NCBI RefSeq assembly: GCF_040110915.1
Contig: NZ_CP157793.1
Location: 570,939 to 634,938 of the forward strand
DNA length: 64,000 bases
From: Stappia sp.
GTDB taxonomy: Bacteria; Pseudomonadota; Alphaproteobacteria; Rhizobiales; Stappiaceae
Direction: 5' to 3'
The position numbers and the translations under genes were made by a program. The notes beneath the pieces are model-generated. The model ran no database searches, was not told the origin of the DNA, and saw only the letters and a list, made by a program, of their open reading frames with translations. Of this stretch, positions 44,470 through 53,958 are shown in pieces. The first letter of the stretch is position 1; every line of letters begins with the position of its first letter.

Positions 44470-45819
44470 TCACACGGCGACCGAATGGCGCGCCGTGCCG
44501 CGGGCGAGATAGGCATCGAAGGCGGCCGCCGCCACGCGCGCATAGCGCTGGCCGGTGTCGGTGATCGCGACATGCGCGCCCTTTTGTTCCACGAGCCCGT
44601 CGGCCACCATCTCCTGCAGGGCCTCGAAGGCCTCCGCGAAATGCGCCGGGGTGAAGCCGTGTTTCGCCGCGATGGCGTCGATGTCGGCCTCGTGGTCGGT
44701 CATCAGCCGTTCGATGATCTCCGCGCGCGCCCGGTCGTCGTCGTCGAGCGCGATGCCCTTGGCGATCGGCAGGAGGCCGGCGTCGATCGCGCGCTGCCAG
44801 CCGCCGATGTCGGGCATGTTCTGCACGTAGCCCTGTGGCAGCAGGCCGATGGACGAGCAGCCCAGGCCGATCAGCGCGTCGGCCGTGTCGGTGGTGTAGC
44901 CCTGGAAGTTGCGGCGCAGCGTGCCGTCGCGGTGCATGATCGCCATGCTGTCGTCGGGCAGGGCGAAGTGATCGAGGCCGATGGCCTCGTAACCGGCGGC
45001 GACCAGCGTCTCGCGGGCATGATCGGCGAGGCGGATGCGTTCTTCGGTGCCGGGCAGCGCCTCCTCGTCGATCAGCCGCTGGTGCTTCTTGAACCAGGGC
45101 ACATGCGCATAGCCGAAGAGCGCGATGCGGCCCGGGCCCATCGCCCGGGTGAGCCGGATGGTCTCGTCGATGGTCTCGACGGTCTGATGCGGCAGGCCGT
45201 ACATCAGGTCGAAGTTGATGGCCGTGATGCCGACGCCGCGCAGCAGCGCGACCGCGCGCTCCACCTGTTCGTGCGGCTGCACCCGCCCGATGGCGGTCTG
45301 CACCTCGAGGTCGAAGTCCTGCACGCCGAGGCTCGCCCGGGTGATGCCGGCTTCCTTCAGCGTCGTGACGAGCTGCGGCGTGACGGTGCGCGGATCGAGT
45401 TCAATCGCGTGCTCATGACCGTCCTCGAGCCGGAAGCGGGCCCGCATCTTGGCAACGAGTGCAAGGAAGCTCGCGCGCGGCAGCAGGCTCGGCGTGCCGC
45501 CGCCCCAGTGGATATGCACGACCGGCCGCCTGTCGCCGAGCCGGTCGGCCACCAGGTCGATCTCCCGGAGCAGCGCGTCCGCATAGGCGATCACCGGTTC
45601 GTCGCGGCGCGCGCCCTTGGTGTGGCAGCCGCAATAGGCGCAGATCGTGCGGCAATAGGGCACGTGCAGGTAGAGCGACAGCCTTGTGTCGGGGGCGAGC
45701 GTGTCGAGCCATTGCCCGTAGGTCGCCCCGTCGATGCCGGCGTGGAAATGCGGCGCCGTCGGGTAGCTGGTGTAGCGCGGAACGGCGCGGGTGGCGTAGC
45801 GGTCGTCGAGCTGTGTCAT
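44470..45819 (-). CDS. hemN: Oxygen-independent coproporphyrinogen III oxidase HemN
   Basis: The ATG (MTQLDDRYATRAVPRYTSYP) gives 449 residues. The radical-SAM cluster motif is YCRTICAYCGCH (C-x3-C-x2-C plus Cys), followed by VHIHWGGGTPSLL, the usual GGGTPS. It decarboxylates coproporphyrinogen III to protoporphyrinogen IX without O2, supplying haem for cbb3 oxidase under microaerobiosis. There is no ribosome site before the ATG. A FixK box is centred exactly 41.5 bases upstream of the A of ATG, so the mRNA may be leaderless. The gene is convergent with fixK. Confidence 0.94.
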   Translation of the reverse strand: MTQLDDRYATRAVPRYTSYPTAPHFHAGIDGATYGQWLDTLAPDTRLSLYLHVPYCRTICAYCGCHTKGARRDEPVIAYADALLREIDLVADRLGDRRPVVHIHWGGGTPSLLPRASFLALVAKMRARFRLEDGHEHAIELDPRTVTPQLVTTLKEAGITRASLGVQDFDLEVQTAIGRVQPHEQVERAVALLRGVGITAINFDLMYGLPHQTVETIDETIRLTRAMGPGRIALFGYAHVPWFKKHQRLIDEEALPGTEERIRLADHARETLVAAGYEAIGLDHFALPDDSMAIMHRDGTLRRNFQGYTTDTADALIGLGCSSIGLLPQGYVQNMPDIGGWQRAIDAGLLPIAKGIALDDDDRARAEIIERLMTDHEADIDAIAAKHGFTPAHFAEAFEALQEMVADGLVEQKGAHVAITDTGQRYARVAAAAFDAYLARGTARHSVAV

Positions 45820-45853
45820 GCCGCGATTGGAGCGCGGATCGCGTCCCCCCGCC

Positions 45854-45867
45854 TTGATCTTGCTCAA
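45854..45867 (-). promoter_or_regulatory. FixK/FNR box of hemN
   Basis: On the plus strand TTGATCTTGCTCAA (minus strand TTGAGCAAGATCAA) differs from TTGAT-N4-ATCAA at one position. Its centre is 41.5 bases from the hemN ATG, and TCCAAT at 45826-45831 sits at the -10 position, four of six matches to TATAAT. The box is the expected target of FixK. Confidence 0.75.
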
Positions 45868-45908
45868 GCCGGAGCGCGATTGCCGCGACCCGGGCCGGAC
45901 GTCGCGTT

Positions 45909-46829
45909 TCAGCGCGCGTCGAGGCTCTCGTGCCGGCACAGGACGTTCATGAAGCGATCCGGCGCCGAGGCGAGACGCACCGCCGGCCGGCGCACGTCAT
46001 ACACATGGAAACCGGAGGCGACGAGCCGGTCGTAGAGCGCGGCGGCGCTGCCGCCGGCCTGCTCGAGCTTCATCGGGTTGATCTCGATCAGCATCGCGCC
46101 GATGCGTCCGTCCCGCAGATAACGGCCGAGGCCGTCGAGCACGAGAAGTTCCGCGCCTTCCACGTCGATCTTGCAAAAGTCGATCCGCTCGACGCCGGTC
46201 TCGGCAAGGACGTCCTCCGCGCGCCGCAGCTGGATCTGGCTCGCGGTCGCCTGATCGGGATCGGGAAAGAGCGAGGTCCGGCCGCTGTTGCCCGTGCCGG
46301 CATAGACCGGGGCGACGGCATCCGCGTCGCCGAGCCCCATCTCGAAGGCGGTGACGGTCTGGAAGCCGTTGAGGGCGACGTTGCGCTGGAGACGCTGAAA
46401 GGAGGCGGGAAACGGCTCGAAGGCGAGCACCCGGCCGGTGCGGCCGACCTTGCTCGCGGCGGCCAGGGTGAACCAGCCGACATTCGCGCCGATATCGACG
46501 AAGACGTTGCCCTCCGCGAGATGGTCGCGAACGAGCCGGGTTTCGGGCCCTTCGAACCGGCCCTGAAAAAACATGTAGGTCTGGACGTGGTCGGACGGGT
46601 CGTCGATGGCGATCCGGAAGCTGCGCGAGCGGTCCCACAGGACCTGCGGTGCATCCAGCGGCGCGAGATCGAGCCGCAGCACCTGGATCAGCGGCTCGAG
46701 GAACCGCGTCGGGACGGGCAGGCGGGACATGATCTGCCGAAGGGTCACGACCTTGAGGTGGTTCCAGGTCGAGCCGAAGGGCCGCGGCGGGGCGGGCGAC
46801 CCTTGGTTGAGGAAATCCGAATTTGTCAT
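45909..46829 (-). CDS. FkbM family methyltransferase
   Basis: From MTNSDFLNQGS the protein has 306 residues; a start nine codons earlier is possible, and neither has a strong site. The SAM-binding motif VFVDIGANVGWFTLAAA is followed by VLAFEPFPASFQRLQRN and the family motif IDFCKIDVEGAELLVLDGLG. FkbM enzymes O-methylate polyketides, sugars or lipids, and the acceptor here is unknown. It is upstream of hemN on the same strand, and the hemN FixK box lies in the gap, so hemN has its own promoter. It is divergent from the AbrB-type transporter. Confidence 0.87.
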   Translation of the reverse strand: MTNSDFLNQGSPAPPRPFGSTWNHLKVVTLRQIMSRLPVPTRFLEPLIQVLRLDLAPLDAPQVLWDRSRSFRIAIDDPSDHVQTYMFFQGRFEGPETRLVRDHLAEGNVFVDIGANVGWFTLAAASKVGRTGRVLAFEPFPASFQRLQRNVALNGFQTVTAFEMGLGDADAVAPVYAGTGNSGRTSLFPDPDQATASQIQLRRAEDVLAETGVERIDFCKIDVEGAELLVLDGLGRYLRDGRIGAMLIEINPMKLEQAGGSAAALYDRLVASGFHVYDVRRPAVRLASAPDRFMNVLCRHESLDAR

Positions 46830-46941
46830 AATCTGCTCGCTGTAGGTTTGTGGCATCAATACGGCGCGAGCGAACCACAGGCCGGGTGTGCGTTCAATTT
46901 AAGGCTTTGTTAATGGTAAATTTCACGATCGGACTTGTGCG

Positions 46942-48051
46942 ATGAGGGTGGGGGAGAGGCCCGGCGCGGCCCTGCATGGCGCGCTCGCCTTGCGCACGCT
47001 CGCCATCGGCGGTCTCGGCGGCGCGGTGTGCATGCTCGCCGGGCTTCCGGCGGCGTGGCTGTCCGGCGCCATGCTGGCGGTGGCGGTCGCCGCGCTGGCG
47101 CGCGTGCGCGTGGCCCAGCCGCAGGGGCTGCGCGATGCCTTCTTTGTGGTGCTCGGCATCACGATGGGCGCCGGCGTGCGCCCCGAGACGCTGGCGCGCA
47201 TGGGCGAATGGCCGGTGACCATGGCGATGCTGCTGGCCACCGTGGTCGCCGTGCTGCTGGCGACCTATGCCTATCAGCGCCGCGTCGCGGGCTGGGACCG
47301 CGAGACCGCCTATTTCGCCGCCGTGCCGGGCACGCTCGGTCTCGTCATGGCCCTGATGCAGTCCTACCCCCGCGCCGAGCCGGTGCGCGTGGCGCTGGCC
47401 CAGACGGTGCGCCTGTTCGTGCTGGTGGCGATCCTGCCCTCGCTGATCCCGGGAGACGGCAGCCTGCCGGTGCCGGACGGACCCGATCCGCAGGCACTCG
47501 GCCCGGCCGGGCTTGTGCCGTTCCTGGGCGTCGCGAGCCTTCTGGGGTGGGGCGCGTCGCGTCTCGGGGTGCCGGCCGGATGGCTGACCGTGCCGTTCTT
47601 TCTGAGTGCCGCGGCCAATGCGAGCGGGCTCTTCGTCGTGATTCTGCCGCCCTGGCTGGTGGCGCTGTCGATGGTGGGGTTGGGCAGCTGGATCGGCAGC
47701 CGCTTCGCCGATGTCTCGCTGGCGTTGCTGGCGCGCCTCTTCACGGTGTCGCTCGGGGCGTTTGCGGTCGGTATGGGGATTGCGCTCGCCATGTCGGGGC
47801 TCGTCGCCTGGGGGCTCGGGCTGCCGTTCGGTCAGGTGCTGCTCGCCTTCGCGCCCGGCGGGCTGGAGGCGATGACGCTGCTGGCCTTCCTGCTCAATCT
47901 CGACCCCGCCTTCGTGGCCGCGCATCAGCTTGCACGCTACATCGCCATGGTGTTTCTGATTCCCCCGATCACCCGGCGCGTGCTCGGTCCGCCGGGCGCG
48001 GCCGGCCGCTCGGGGGGCGGAGCCGCCGAGGCGGGCGGACAGGGGCGGTGA
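46942..48051 (+). CDS. AbrB family transporter (AbrB duplication, TIGR03082)
   Basis: The 369-residue protein has about ten hydrophobic helices in two repeats, each with the family pattern (AGLPAAWLSGAMLAV; LLGWGASRLGVPAGWLTVPFF). This matches the AbrB/ammonia monooxygenase-related membrane family of unknown substrate. Its Gly/Ala-rich helices and VVLGITMGAGVRPETLAR motif fit. It ends shortly before the ccoN promoter region. It is divergent from the FkbM gene with a somewhat AT-rich spacer (AATTTAAGGCTTTGTTAATG). Confidence 0.82.
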   Translation: MRVGERPGAALHGALALRTLAIGGLGGAVCMLAGLPAAWLSGAMLAVAVAALARVRVAQPQGLRDAFFVVLGITMGAGVRPETLARMGEWPVTMAMLLATVVAVLLATYAYQRRVAGWDRETAYFAAVPGTLGLVMALMQSYPRAEPVRVALAQTVRLFVLVAILPSLIPGDGSLPVPDGPDPQALGPAGLVPFLGVASLLGWGASRLGVPAGWLTVPFFLSAAANASGLFVVILPPWLVALSMVGLGSWIGSRFADVSLALLARLFTVSLGAFAVGMGIALAMSGLVAWGLGLPFGQVLLAFAPGGLEAMTLLAFLLNLDPAFVAAHQLARYIAMVFLIPPITRRVLGPPGAAGRSGGGAAEAGGQGR

Positions 48052-48072
48052 AGACGTCGTGGGTTCCCTTAG

Positions 48073-48086
48073 GGGGATCTACGTAA
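48073..48086 (-). promoter_or_regulatory. FixJ-like box far upstream of ccoN, inverted
   Basis: On the minus strand TTACGTAGATCCCC matches 11 of 14 positions of the rhizobial FixJ site GTACGTAGTTTCCC. The core TACGTA is palindromic. It lies about 100 bp upstream of the ccoN FixK box and faces away from the operon, with no minus-strand gene beside it to drive. By-eye match. Confidence 0.4.
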
Positions 48087-48175
48087 TTATATGATTTTCC
48101 GCAATTTTTCCCGCGCAAATCGTCGCACTTCGTCCTTCGGCGGATGAAATGGCCCGCGACTTATCCTAAGCCACG

Positions 48176-48189
48176 TTGACCTGGATCAA
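48176..48189 (+). promoter_or_regulatory. FixK/FNR box of the ccoNOQP operon
   Basis: TTGACCTGGATCAA is a close match to the FixK consensus TTGAT-N4-ATCAA. A class II position places the start of transcription near 48224, leaving a leader of about 43 nt before ccoN. It should couple the cbb3 oxidase operon to FixLJ-FixK. Confidence 0.85.
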
Positions 48190-48266
48190 GGCGGTTTTGA
48201 CGGGGTGCGTCATACCGTCTCCCGGACCCATAGGGGGTTGGATCACTAACGAACTGGGGCGCGGAC

Positions 48267-49922
48267 ATGGCTCATGCAAAAGCCAAATATCTCACGCTGG
48301 AGGAAGGCTTCTACGCCGCCTTTCTCATCGTGATTGCCTTCGCCTGCCTGATCATTGCCGGCAAGACCTATGATCAGGTGATGGCATTTCACGCCACGAT
48401 CGGCACGCTCTTCGCGGCGGTCGGGGCGTTCATTATCGTCAAGAACTACTTCCTCGGCGACGGCACGGTCGTCCCGCAGGAGATCGACGGCAAGCCGAAC
48501 TACAATCTGGGGCCGATCAAGTTCGGCGCCTGGGCCGCGGTTTTCTGGGGCGTGGCCGGGTTCACCGTCGGTCTGGTCATCGCGCTTCAGCTCGCCTACC
48601 CGGTGCTCAACTTCGATCTGCCCTGGACGAGTTTCGGCCGGTTGCGTCCGCTCCACACCTCGGCCGTGATCTTCGCCTTCGGCGGCAACGTGCTGCTGGC
48701 GACCTCCATGTATGTGGTGCAGCGCACCAGCCATGCCCGCATGCCCGGCAAGATCACCCCGTGGTTCGTGATCCTCGGCTACAACGCCTTCATCGTGATC
48801 GCCGGCACCGGCTACCTGCTGGGCGCGACGCAGTCGAAGGAATACGCCGAGCCGGAGTGGTACGCCGACCTGTGGCTGACCATCGTCTGGGTGGCCTATC
48901 TGCTGCTCTTCCTCGGCACCCTGTGGAAGCGCCGCGAGCCGCACATCTATGTGGCGAACTGGTTCTATCTGGCGTTCATCGTCACCATCGCCATGCTGCA
49001 CATCACCAACAACCTGACGATCCCCGTCTCGATCTACGGCACCAAGTCCTACATCGTGTGGTCGGGCGTCCAGGACGCGATGGTGCAGTGGTGGTACGGC
49101 CATAACGCGGTGGGCTTCTTCCTGACCGCCGGCTTCCTGGCCATCATGTACTACTTCGTGCCGAAGCGCGCCGAGCGGCCGGTCTACTCCTACCGTCTGT
49201 CGATCGTGCACTTCTGGGCCCTGATCTTCATCTACATCTGGGCCGGTCCGCACCATCTGCACTACACGGCTCTGCCGCAGTGGGCCTCGACGCTGGGCGC
49301 GACCTTCTCGATCATCCTGTGGATGCCCTCCTGGGGCGGCATGATCAACGGCCTGATGACGCTGTCGGGCGCGTGGGACAAGCTGCGCACGGACCCGGTG
49401 CTGCGCATGATGGTGGTGTCGGTGGCCTTCTACGGCATGTCGACCTTCGAAGGTCCGCTGATGAGCCTGCGGTCGGTCAACTCGCTGTCGCACTACACGG
49501 ACTGGACCATCGGTCACGTGCATTCTGGTGCGCTCGGCTGGGTCGGCTACATCTCCTTCGGCGCGCTGTACTGCCTGATCCCCTGGCTGTGGAACAAGAA
49601 GGCGCTCTACTCGCTGAAGCTGGTGAACTGGCACTTCTGGATCTCCACGATCGGCATCGTGCTCTACATCACCGCGATGTGGGTGTCCGGCATCATGCAG
49701 GGCCTGATGTGGCGCGCCTACGACCAGCTCGGTTTCCTGGAGTACTCCTTCATCGAGACCGTCGAGGCGATGCACCCCTTCTATGTGATCCGTGCGATCG
49801 GTGGCGGCCTGTTCGTCGTCGGCGCCCTGATCATGGCCTACAACCTGTACATGACCGTCCGTCACGGCGAGGCCGAAGAAGCCAAGCCCGTCGGCGCCGG
49901 CGCCATGGCCCCTGCGGAATAA
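48267..49922 (+). CDS. ccoN: Cytochrome cbb3 oxidase subunit I
   Basis: The 551-residue protein has about 12 to 14 membrane helices and the cbb3 haem-copper ligands: [16 protein letters not shown] (low-spin haem His), [13 protein letters not shown] with the CuB His-Tyr neighbourhood, [16 protein letters not shown] with the CuB His pair, and [15 protein letters not shown]. It reduces O2 with high affinity and pumps protons. It begins the ccoNOQP operon under a FixK box. The start ATG follows GGGGCGCGG. Confidence 0.97.
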   Translation: MAHAKAKYLTLEEGFYAAFLIVIAFACLIIAGKTYDQVMAFHATIGTLFAAVGAFIIVKNYFLGDGTVVPQEIDGKPNYNLGPIKFGAWAAVFWGVAGFTVGLVIALQLAYPVLNFDLPWTSFGRLRPLHTSAVIFAFGGNVLLATSMYVVQRTSHARMPGKITPWFVILGYNAFIVIAGTGYLLGATQSKEYAEPEWYADLWLTIVWVAYLLLFLGTLWKRREPHIYVANWFYLAFIVTIAMLHITNNLTIPVSIYGTKSYIVWSGVQDAMVQWWYGHNAVGFFLTAGFLAIMYYFVPKRAERPVYSYRLSIVHFWALIFIYIWAGPHHLHYTALPQWASTLGATFSIILWMPSWGGMINGLMTLSGAWDKLRTDPVLRMMVVSVAFYGMSTFEGPLMSLRSVNSLSHYTDWTIGHVHSGALGWVGYISFGALYCLIPWLWNKKALYSLKLVNWHFWISTIGIVLYITAMWVSGIMQGLMWRAYDQLGFLEYSFIETVEAMHPFYVIRAIGGGLFVVGALIMAYNLYMTVRHGEAEEAKPVGAGAMAPAE

Positions 49923-49937
49923 GGAGGGGAACGTCAC

Positions 49938-50672
49938 ATGTCTGCTTGGAAAAAACACGAAATCTTCGAGAAGCACTCCCTGGTGCTGACGATCGGCATC
50001 CTCGTCGTCGTCTCCATCGGCGGCCTTGTCGAGATCGCGCCGCTCTTCTACCTGAAGAGCACCATCGAGAAGGTGGAGGGCATGCGGCCCTACACCCCGC
50101 TCGAACTGGCCGGGCGCAACGTCTACATCCGCGAGGGCTGCTACACCTGCCACTCGCAGATGATCCGCCCGATGCGCGACGAGCTGGAGCGCTACGGTCA
50201 CTTCTCGCTGGCGGCGGAGTCGATGTACGACCATCCGTTCCAGTGGGGCTCGAAGCGCACCGGCCCGGATCTCGCCCGTGTCGGCGGCAAGTACTCCGAC
50301 GAGTGGCATCGCGATCACCTGGTGAACCCGCGGTCGGTCGTGCCGGAATCCATCATGCCCGGCTATCCCTTCCTGCTGGACGCGGAAGTGGAGACGCGCG
50401 GCAAGGAGGATCACCTGAAGACCAATACGGTCGTCGGCGTGCCCTACACGCTCGATCAGGTGGAATACGCCCGTGCCGATCTGATCGCCCAGGCCAGCCC
50501 CGACACCGATGCGGTCGACGGCTTCCTGGAGCGCTACCCGGATGCGATCGTGCGGGACTTCGACGGCAATCCCCAAAAGGTGACCGAGATGGACGCGCTG
50601 ATCGCCTATCTCCAGATGCTGGGCACGCTGGTCGACTTCTCGATCTACGACAACAAGGCCAACCTGCGTTGA
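49938..50672 (+). CDS. ccoO: Cytochrome cbb3 oxidase subunit II, mono-haem c
   Basis: The 244-residue protein has one N-terminal membrane anchor ([21 protein letters not shown]) and a periplasmic domain with a single haem c motif GCYTCHSQM and a Met ligand region (PGYPFLL). It passes electrons from CcoP to CcoN. The gene is 15 nt after ccoN with AGGAGGGG before its start. Confidence 0.97.
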   Translation: MSAWKKHEIFEKHSLVLTIGILVVVSIGGLVEIAPLFYLKSTIEKVEGMRPYTPLELAGRNVYIREGCYTCHSQMIRPMRDELERYGHFSLAAESMYDHPFQWGSKRTGPDLARVGGKYSDEWHRDHLVNPRSVVPESIMPGYPFLLDAEVETRGKEDHLKTNTVVGVPYTLDQVEYARADLIAQASPDTDAVDGFLERYPDAIVRDFDGNPQKVTEMDALIAYLQMLGTLVDFSIYDNKANLR

Positions 50673-50687
50673 GCAAGGGAGCATGAT

Positions 50688-50843
50688 ATGAACGAAGCCT
50701 ACGAGTCCGTAGCGAGCTTCGCCCAGATCTGGGGCCTTCTCTACTTCGTGATCCTCTTCGCCGTCGTCGTTGCCTACGCGCTGTGGCCCAAGAACCGCCG
50801 CCGTTTCGACGACGCCGCGCAGATCCCCTTGCGGGAGGACTGA
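50688..50843 (+). CDS. ccoQ: Cytochrome cbb3 oxidase subunit CcoQ
   Basis: This 51-residue protein (MNEAYESVASFAQIWGLLYF, then a helix VILFAVVVAYALW and tail PKNRRRFDDAAQIPLRED) is the single-helix fourth subunit. The PKNRRRFDDAA motif after the helix is typical. It sits 15 nt after ccoO and 3 nt before ccoP. CcoQ stabilises the oxidase, in part through CcoP. Confidence 0.93.
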   Translation: MNEAYESVASFAQIWGLLYFVILFAVVVAYALWPKNRRRFDDAAQIPLRED

Positions 50844-50846
50844 TAC

Positions 50847-51725
50847 ATGGCTGATGCACATAAAAAGGAAGTCGACCACATCTCCGGCGTCGAGACGACC
50901 GGGCACGAGTGGGACGGCCTGAAGGAACTCAACAACCCGCTTCCCAAGTGGTGGCTCTACATCTTCTACGCCACCATCGTGTGGGCCATCGGCTACTGGG
51001 TCGTCTATCCGTCCTGGCCGCTGATTTCCGGCTACACGCAGGGCGTGATCGGCGACAGCCAGCGTGCGAACGCGCTGGCCGCCTACGAAGAGGGCATGGC
51101 CGAACGCGCGGAGATCGGCGGGGCGCTGATCGACGCGTCGCTCGACGAGATCAAGTCGACGCCGGAGCTGCTGGAGTTCGCCATGGCGAACGGCCGCGCC
51201 GCCTTCGGCGACAATTGCGCGGCCTGTCACGGGTCGGGCGCGCTCGGTTTCGAGGGCTACCCGAACCTGCAGGACGACAAGTGGATCTGGGGCGGCACGC
51301 TCGACGACATCCACACGACCCTGAAGTACGGCATCCGCTCCGGCCACGACGAAGCGCGCTTCGGCGACATGCCGTCCTTCGGCGCCGACGGTCTGCTCAG
51401 CGACGAGGAGATCACCCAGGTCGCGAACTATGTCGGCCAGCAGGCCGGTCTCGAGCCGGAAGCCGGTGTCGATCTCGCCGCCGGCCAGGAGGTCTATGAG
51501 ATCAACTGCGCCGCCTGCCACGGCGACGATCTCAAGGGCATGCGGGAAGTCGGCGCGCCGGATCTGACCGCCAACAACTACCTCTACGGCAAGTCGATCG
51601 AGGCCATCAAGGCGCAGGTCCACAACGCCCGCAACGGCGTGATGCCGGCCTGGGCGCCGCGCCTCGAGCCGGCCACGGTGAAGTCGCTCGCCGTCTACGT
51701 CCACTCCTTCGGCGGCGGCGAATAA
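50847..51725 (+). CDS. ccoP: Cytochrome cbb3 oxidase subunit III, di-haem c
   Basis: The 292-residue protein has an N-terminal ADHKKEVDHISGVETTGHEWDG-type cytosolic start, one membrane helix (WWLYIFYATIVWAIGYWVVYP) and a periplasmic part with two haem c motifs, NCAACHGSGA and NCAACHGDDL. Met ligands lie in the DMPSFG and GVMPAWAP segments. It accepts electrons from soluble cytochromes or the bc1 complex. It ends the operon, before a strong terminator. Confidence 0.97.
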   Translation: MADAHKKEVDHISGVETTGHEWDGLKELNNPLPKWWLYIFYATIVWAIGYWVVYPSWPLISGYTQGVIGDSQRANALAAYEEGMAERAEIGGALIDASLDEIKSTPELLEFAMANGRAAFGDNCAACHGSGALGFEGYPNLQDDKWIWGGTLDDIHTTLKYGIRSGHDEARFGDMPSFGADGLLSDEEITQVANYVGQQAGLEPEAGVDLAAGQEVYEINCAACHGDDLKGMREVGAPDLTANNYLYGKSIEAIKAQVHNARNGVMPAWAPRLEPATVKSLAVYVHSFGGGE

Positions 51726-51754
51726 GCCCGGGCCAACGGACCGACCGCACTGCG

Positions 51755-51780
51755 AAAGGCGCCCTCCGGGGCGCCTTTTT
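51755..51780 (+). terminator. Rho-independent terminator of ccoNOQP
   Basis: AAAGGCGCC and GGCGCCTTT form a nine-base stem around CTCCGG, followed by more T. It lies about 30 nt after the ccoP stop and separates the oxidase operon from the amidohydrolase gene. Confidence 0.9.
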
Positions 51781-51957
51781 GCATTTCGGGTTTCGGCGTC
51801 TCGCGGGGGGCGGGCTCTCCGTTTGCGATCGGGAAAATCGGGGATGTAACCTGTGGTTACACACTTTCGAAACCTCGACGGGGTTTGGTGACGGGACGTC
51901 GACCGGAGCGTGATCGAACCACGGTCCGGCGCCTGCCATCAGTCCTGGGAGACCGTC

Positions 51958-53826
51958 TTGAAACGATCGCTTTTGTCCTGTGTCGCACTTCTCGCCGTCA
52001 GCATCGGCGCCGCCCTGGCCGAGGACGCCCCGGCCGACCGGATCTGGTCGGGCGGTCCCATCCTGACGATGAACGACGCCGCGCCGCGCGCCGAGGCCGT
52101 CGCGGTGCGCGACGGCAAGATCGTCGCCATCGGCAGCGAGGCCGAGGTCCTGAAGCTCAAGGGCGAGGGGACGACCATCGTCGATCTCGGCGGGCGGGCC
52201 ATGCTGCCCGGTTTCGTCGACGCGCATGGCCATGCCTTCATGATCGGCATCCAGGCCGTCTCGGCCAACCTGCAGCCGGCGCCCGACGGGCAGGTGAACG
52301 ACATCCCCGCGCTGCGCGACAGCCTGACCTCCTGGGCCGGCATGTATCCCGAGCGGATCGACCGGCTCGGCACGATCCTCGGCTTCGGTTACGACGACGC
52401 CCAGCTTGAGGAACAGCGCCACCCCACCCGCGAGGATCTCGACGCGGTCTCCACCGACAAGCCGGTGCTGATCATCCATCAGTCGGGCCACCTCGGCGTG
52501 CTGAACTCCAAGGCGCTGGAGATGGCCGGCATCGCGGCCGACACGCCGGATCCCGAGGGCGGCAAGATCCGCCGCGAGGACGGCTCCGACACGCCCAACG
52601 GCGTGCTGGAGGAGCAGGCGTTCTTCGGCTCGCTGGTCAAGCTGCTCGGTGGCATCGACAAGGAGGGCGGCCAGGAGCTTTTCGTGGCCGGCACGGAACT
52701 CTTGGCGAGCTACGGCTACACCACCGGCCAGGAGGGGCGCGCGACCCCCAATGTCGTGAAGCTGATGCAGGCGGCCTCCAAGGCCGGGCGCATTTCCATC
52801 GACGTGGTCGCCTATCCCGACATTCTGGTCGACCGCGACTTCATCCTGAAGAGCCAGTCCCGCGCCTATGAAGACGGCTTCCGGGTCGGCGGCGCGAAGC
52901 TCACCATCGACGGCTCGCCGCAAGGCTTCACGGCGCTGCGCGACCGGCCCTACTACGATCCGCCCGAGCAGTTCCGCGCCGATTACGCGGGCTATGCGGC
53001 GGCGTCCTCCGACCAGGTGTTCGACGCGATCGACTGGGCGTTCGAGAACGACGTGCAGATCCTGACGCACTCCAACGGCGAGGGCGCGTCCGACATGCTG
53101 ATCGCCGCCGTGAAGACGGCGACGGACAAGCACGGCAAGGCCGACCGCCGTCCGGTGCTGATCCACGGGCAGTTCCTGCGCGAGGATCAGGTCGACGCGG
53201 TGCAGGCGCTGGACATGTTCCCCTCGCTCTTTCCCATGCACACCTTCTACTGGGGCGACTGGCACCGCGACCGCACGGTCGGGCCGGTCAACGCCGACAA
53301 CATCTCCCCGACCGGCTGGGTGCATGAGCGCGGCATGATGTTCTCCACCCATCACGATGCGCCGGTGGCCTTCCCCGATTCCATGCGCATCCTGGATGCC
53401 ACCGTCACCCGGCGCACCCGCACCGGCGACATCCTCGGCCCGCACCAGCGCGTCGACGTCATGACGGCGCTGAAGGCAATGACCATCTGGCCGGCCTATC
53501 AGCATTTCGAGGAGGCTTCGAAGGGCTCCATCGAACTCGGCAAGGTGGCCGACTTCGTGATCCTGTCGAACGATCCGACCGCCATCGACCCCGAGACGCT
53601 CGACGGTCTTAAGGTGACCGAGACCGTCAAGGGCGGCGAGACGATCTTCACCTTGAAGGAGACGGAGGAGAAGCAGGGCTTCCTGCGCATCCGGCCCGAT
53701 TCGCGCGGCGAGGACGCCTTCGGCAACTTCCTGCGGCATGCCTCCGCGCATCTGGAGGAGCAGGGCACCCACGCCCATGGGCCCGACATTATCTACGATG
53801 CCTTCGCGCAGTCCTTCGCCGACTGA
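51958..53826 (+). CDS. Exported amidohydrolase, YtcJ-like (amidohydrolase 3)
   Basis: The TTG start with GGGAG upstream gives a 622-residue protein beginning with a clean signal peptide (KRSLLSCVALLAVSIGAALAED); a GTG further upstream would place 16 residues before it. The TIM-barrel metal motif is FVDAHGHAFM, with later DGSPQGFTALRDRPYY, HSNGEGASDM, HGQFLRE, STHHDAPVAFPD and a C-terminal GKVADFVILSNDP. Family members hydrolyse C-N bonds of N-substituted amino acids, formamides or cyclic amides. Terminators on both sides insulate it from the cco operons, so it looks unrelated to cbb3 assembly. Confidence 0.87.
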   Translation: MKRSLLSCVALLAVSIGAALAEDAPADRIWSGGPILTMNDAAPRAEAVAVRDGKIVAIGSEAEVLKLKGEGTTIVDLGGRAMLPGFVDAHGHAFMIGIQAVSANLQPAPDGQVNDIPALRDSLTSWAGMYPERIDRLGTILGFGYDDAQLEEQRHPTREDLDAVSTDKPVLIIHQSGHLGVLNSKALEMAGIAADTPDPEGGKIRREDGSDTPNGVLEEQAFFGSLVKLLGGIDKEGGQELFVAGTELLASYGYTTGQEGRATPNVVKLMQAASKAGRISIDVVAYPDILVDRDFILKSQSRAYEDGFRVGGAKLTIDGSPQGFTALRDRPYYDPPEQFRADYAGYAAASSDQVFDAIDWAFENDVQILTHSNGEGASDMLIAAVKTATDKHGKADRRPVLIHGQFLREDQVDAVQALDMFPSLFPMHTFYWGDWHRDRTVGPVNADNISPTGWVHERGMMFSTHHDAPVAFPDSMRILDATVTRRTRTGDILGPHQRVDVMTALKAMTIWPAYQHFEEASKGSIELGKVADFVILSNDPTAIDPETLDGLKVTETVKGGETIFTLKETEEKQGFLRIRPDSRGEDAFGNFLRHASAHLEEQGTHAHGPDIIYDAFAQSFAD

Positions 53827-53880
53827 CACCGGCCCGGCCTGAAAGCCGGCGCCGACAGGCGGCTTCGACAATCGATACAG

Positions 53881-53920
53881 GCGCCGCGTCTTCCTTGCGA
53901 AGGCGCGGCGCTTGTCTTTT
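53881..53920 (+). terminator. Rho-independent terminator after the amidohydrolase
   Basis: GCGCCGCG pairs with CGCGGCGC, extended inward by CTTC/GAAG, and is followed by TTGTCTTTT. It lies about 55 nt after the stop codon and just before the ccoG control region. Confidence 0.8.
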
Positions 53921-53958
53921 GCGGGGAGGGGGTGCGGCGGGCTGTCGCGGGCCGCCGG

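Noticed and set aside
48246..51704. 1152-codon minus-strand frame across ccoNOQP
   Set aside because: It lies opposite four certain oxidase genes and reads as His/Asp/Arg-rich shadow sequence.
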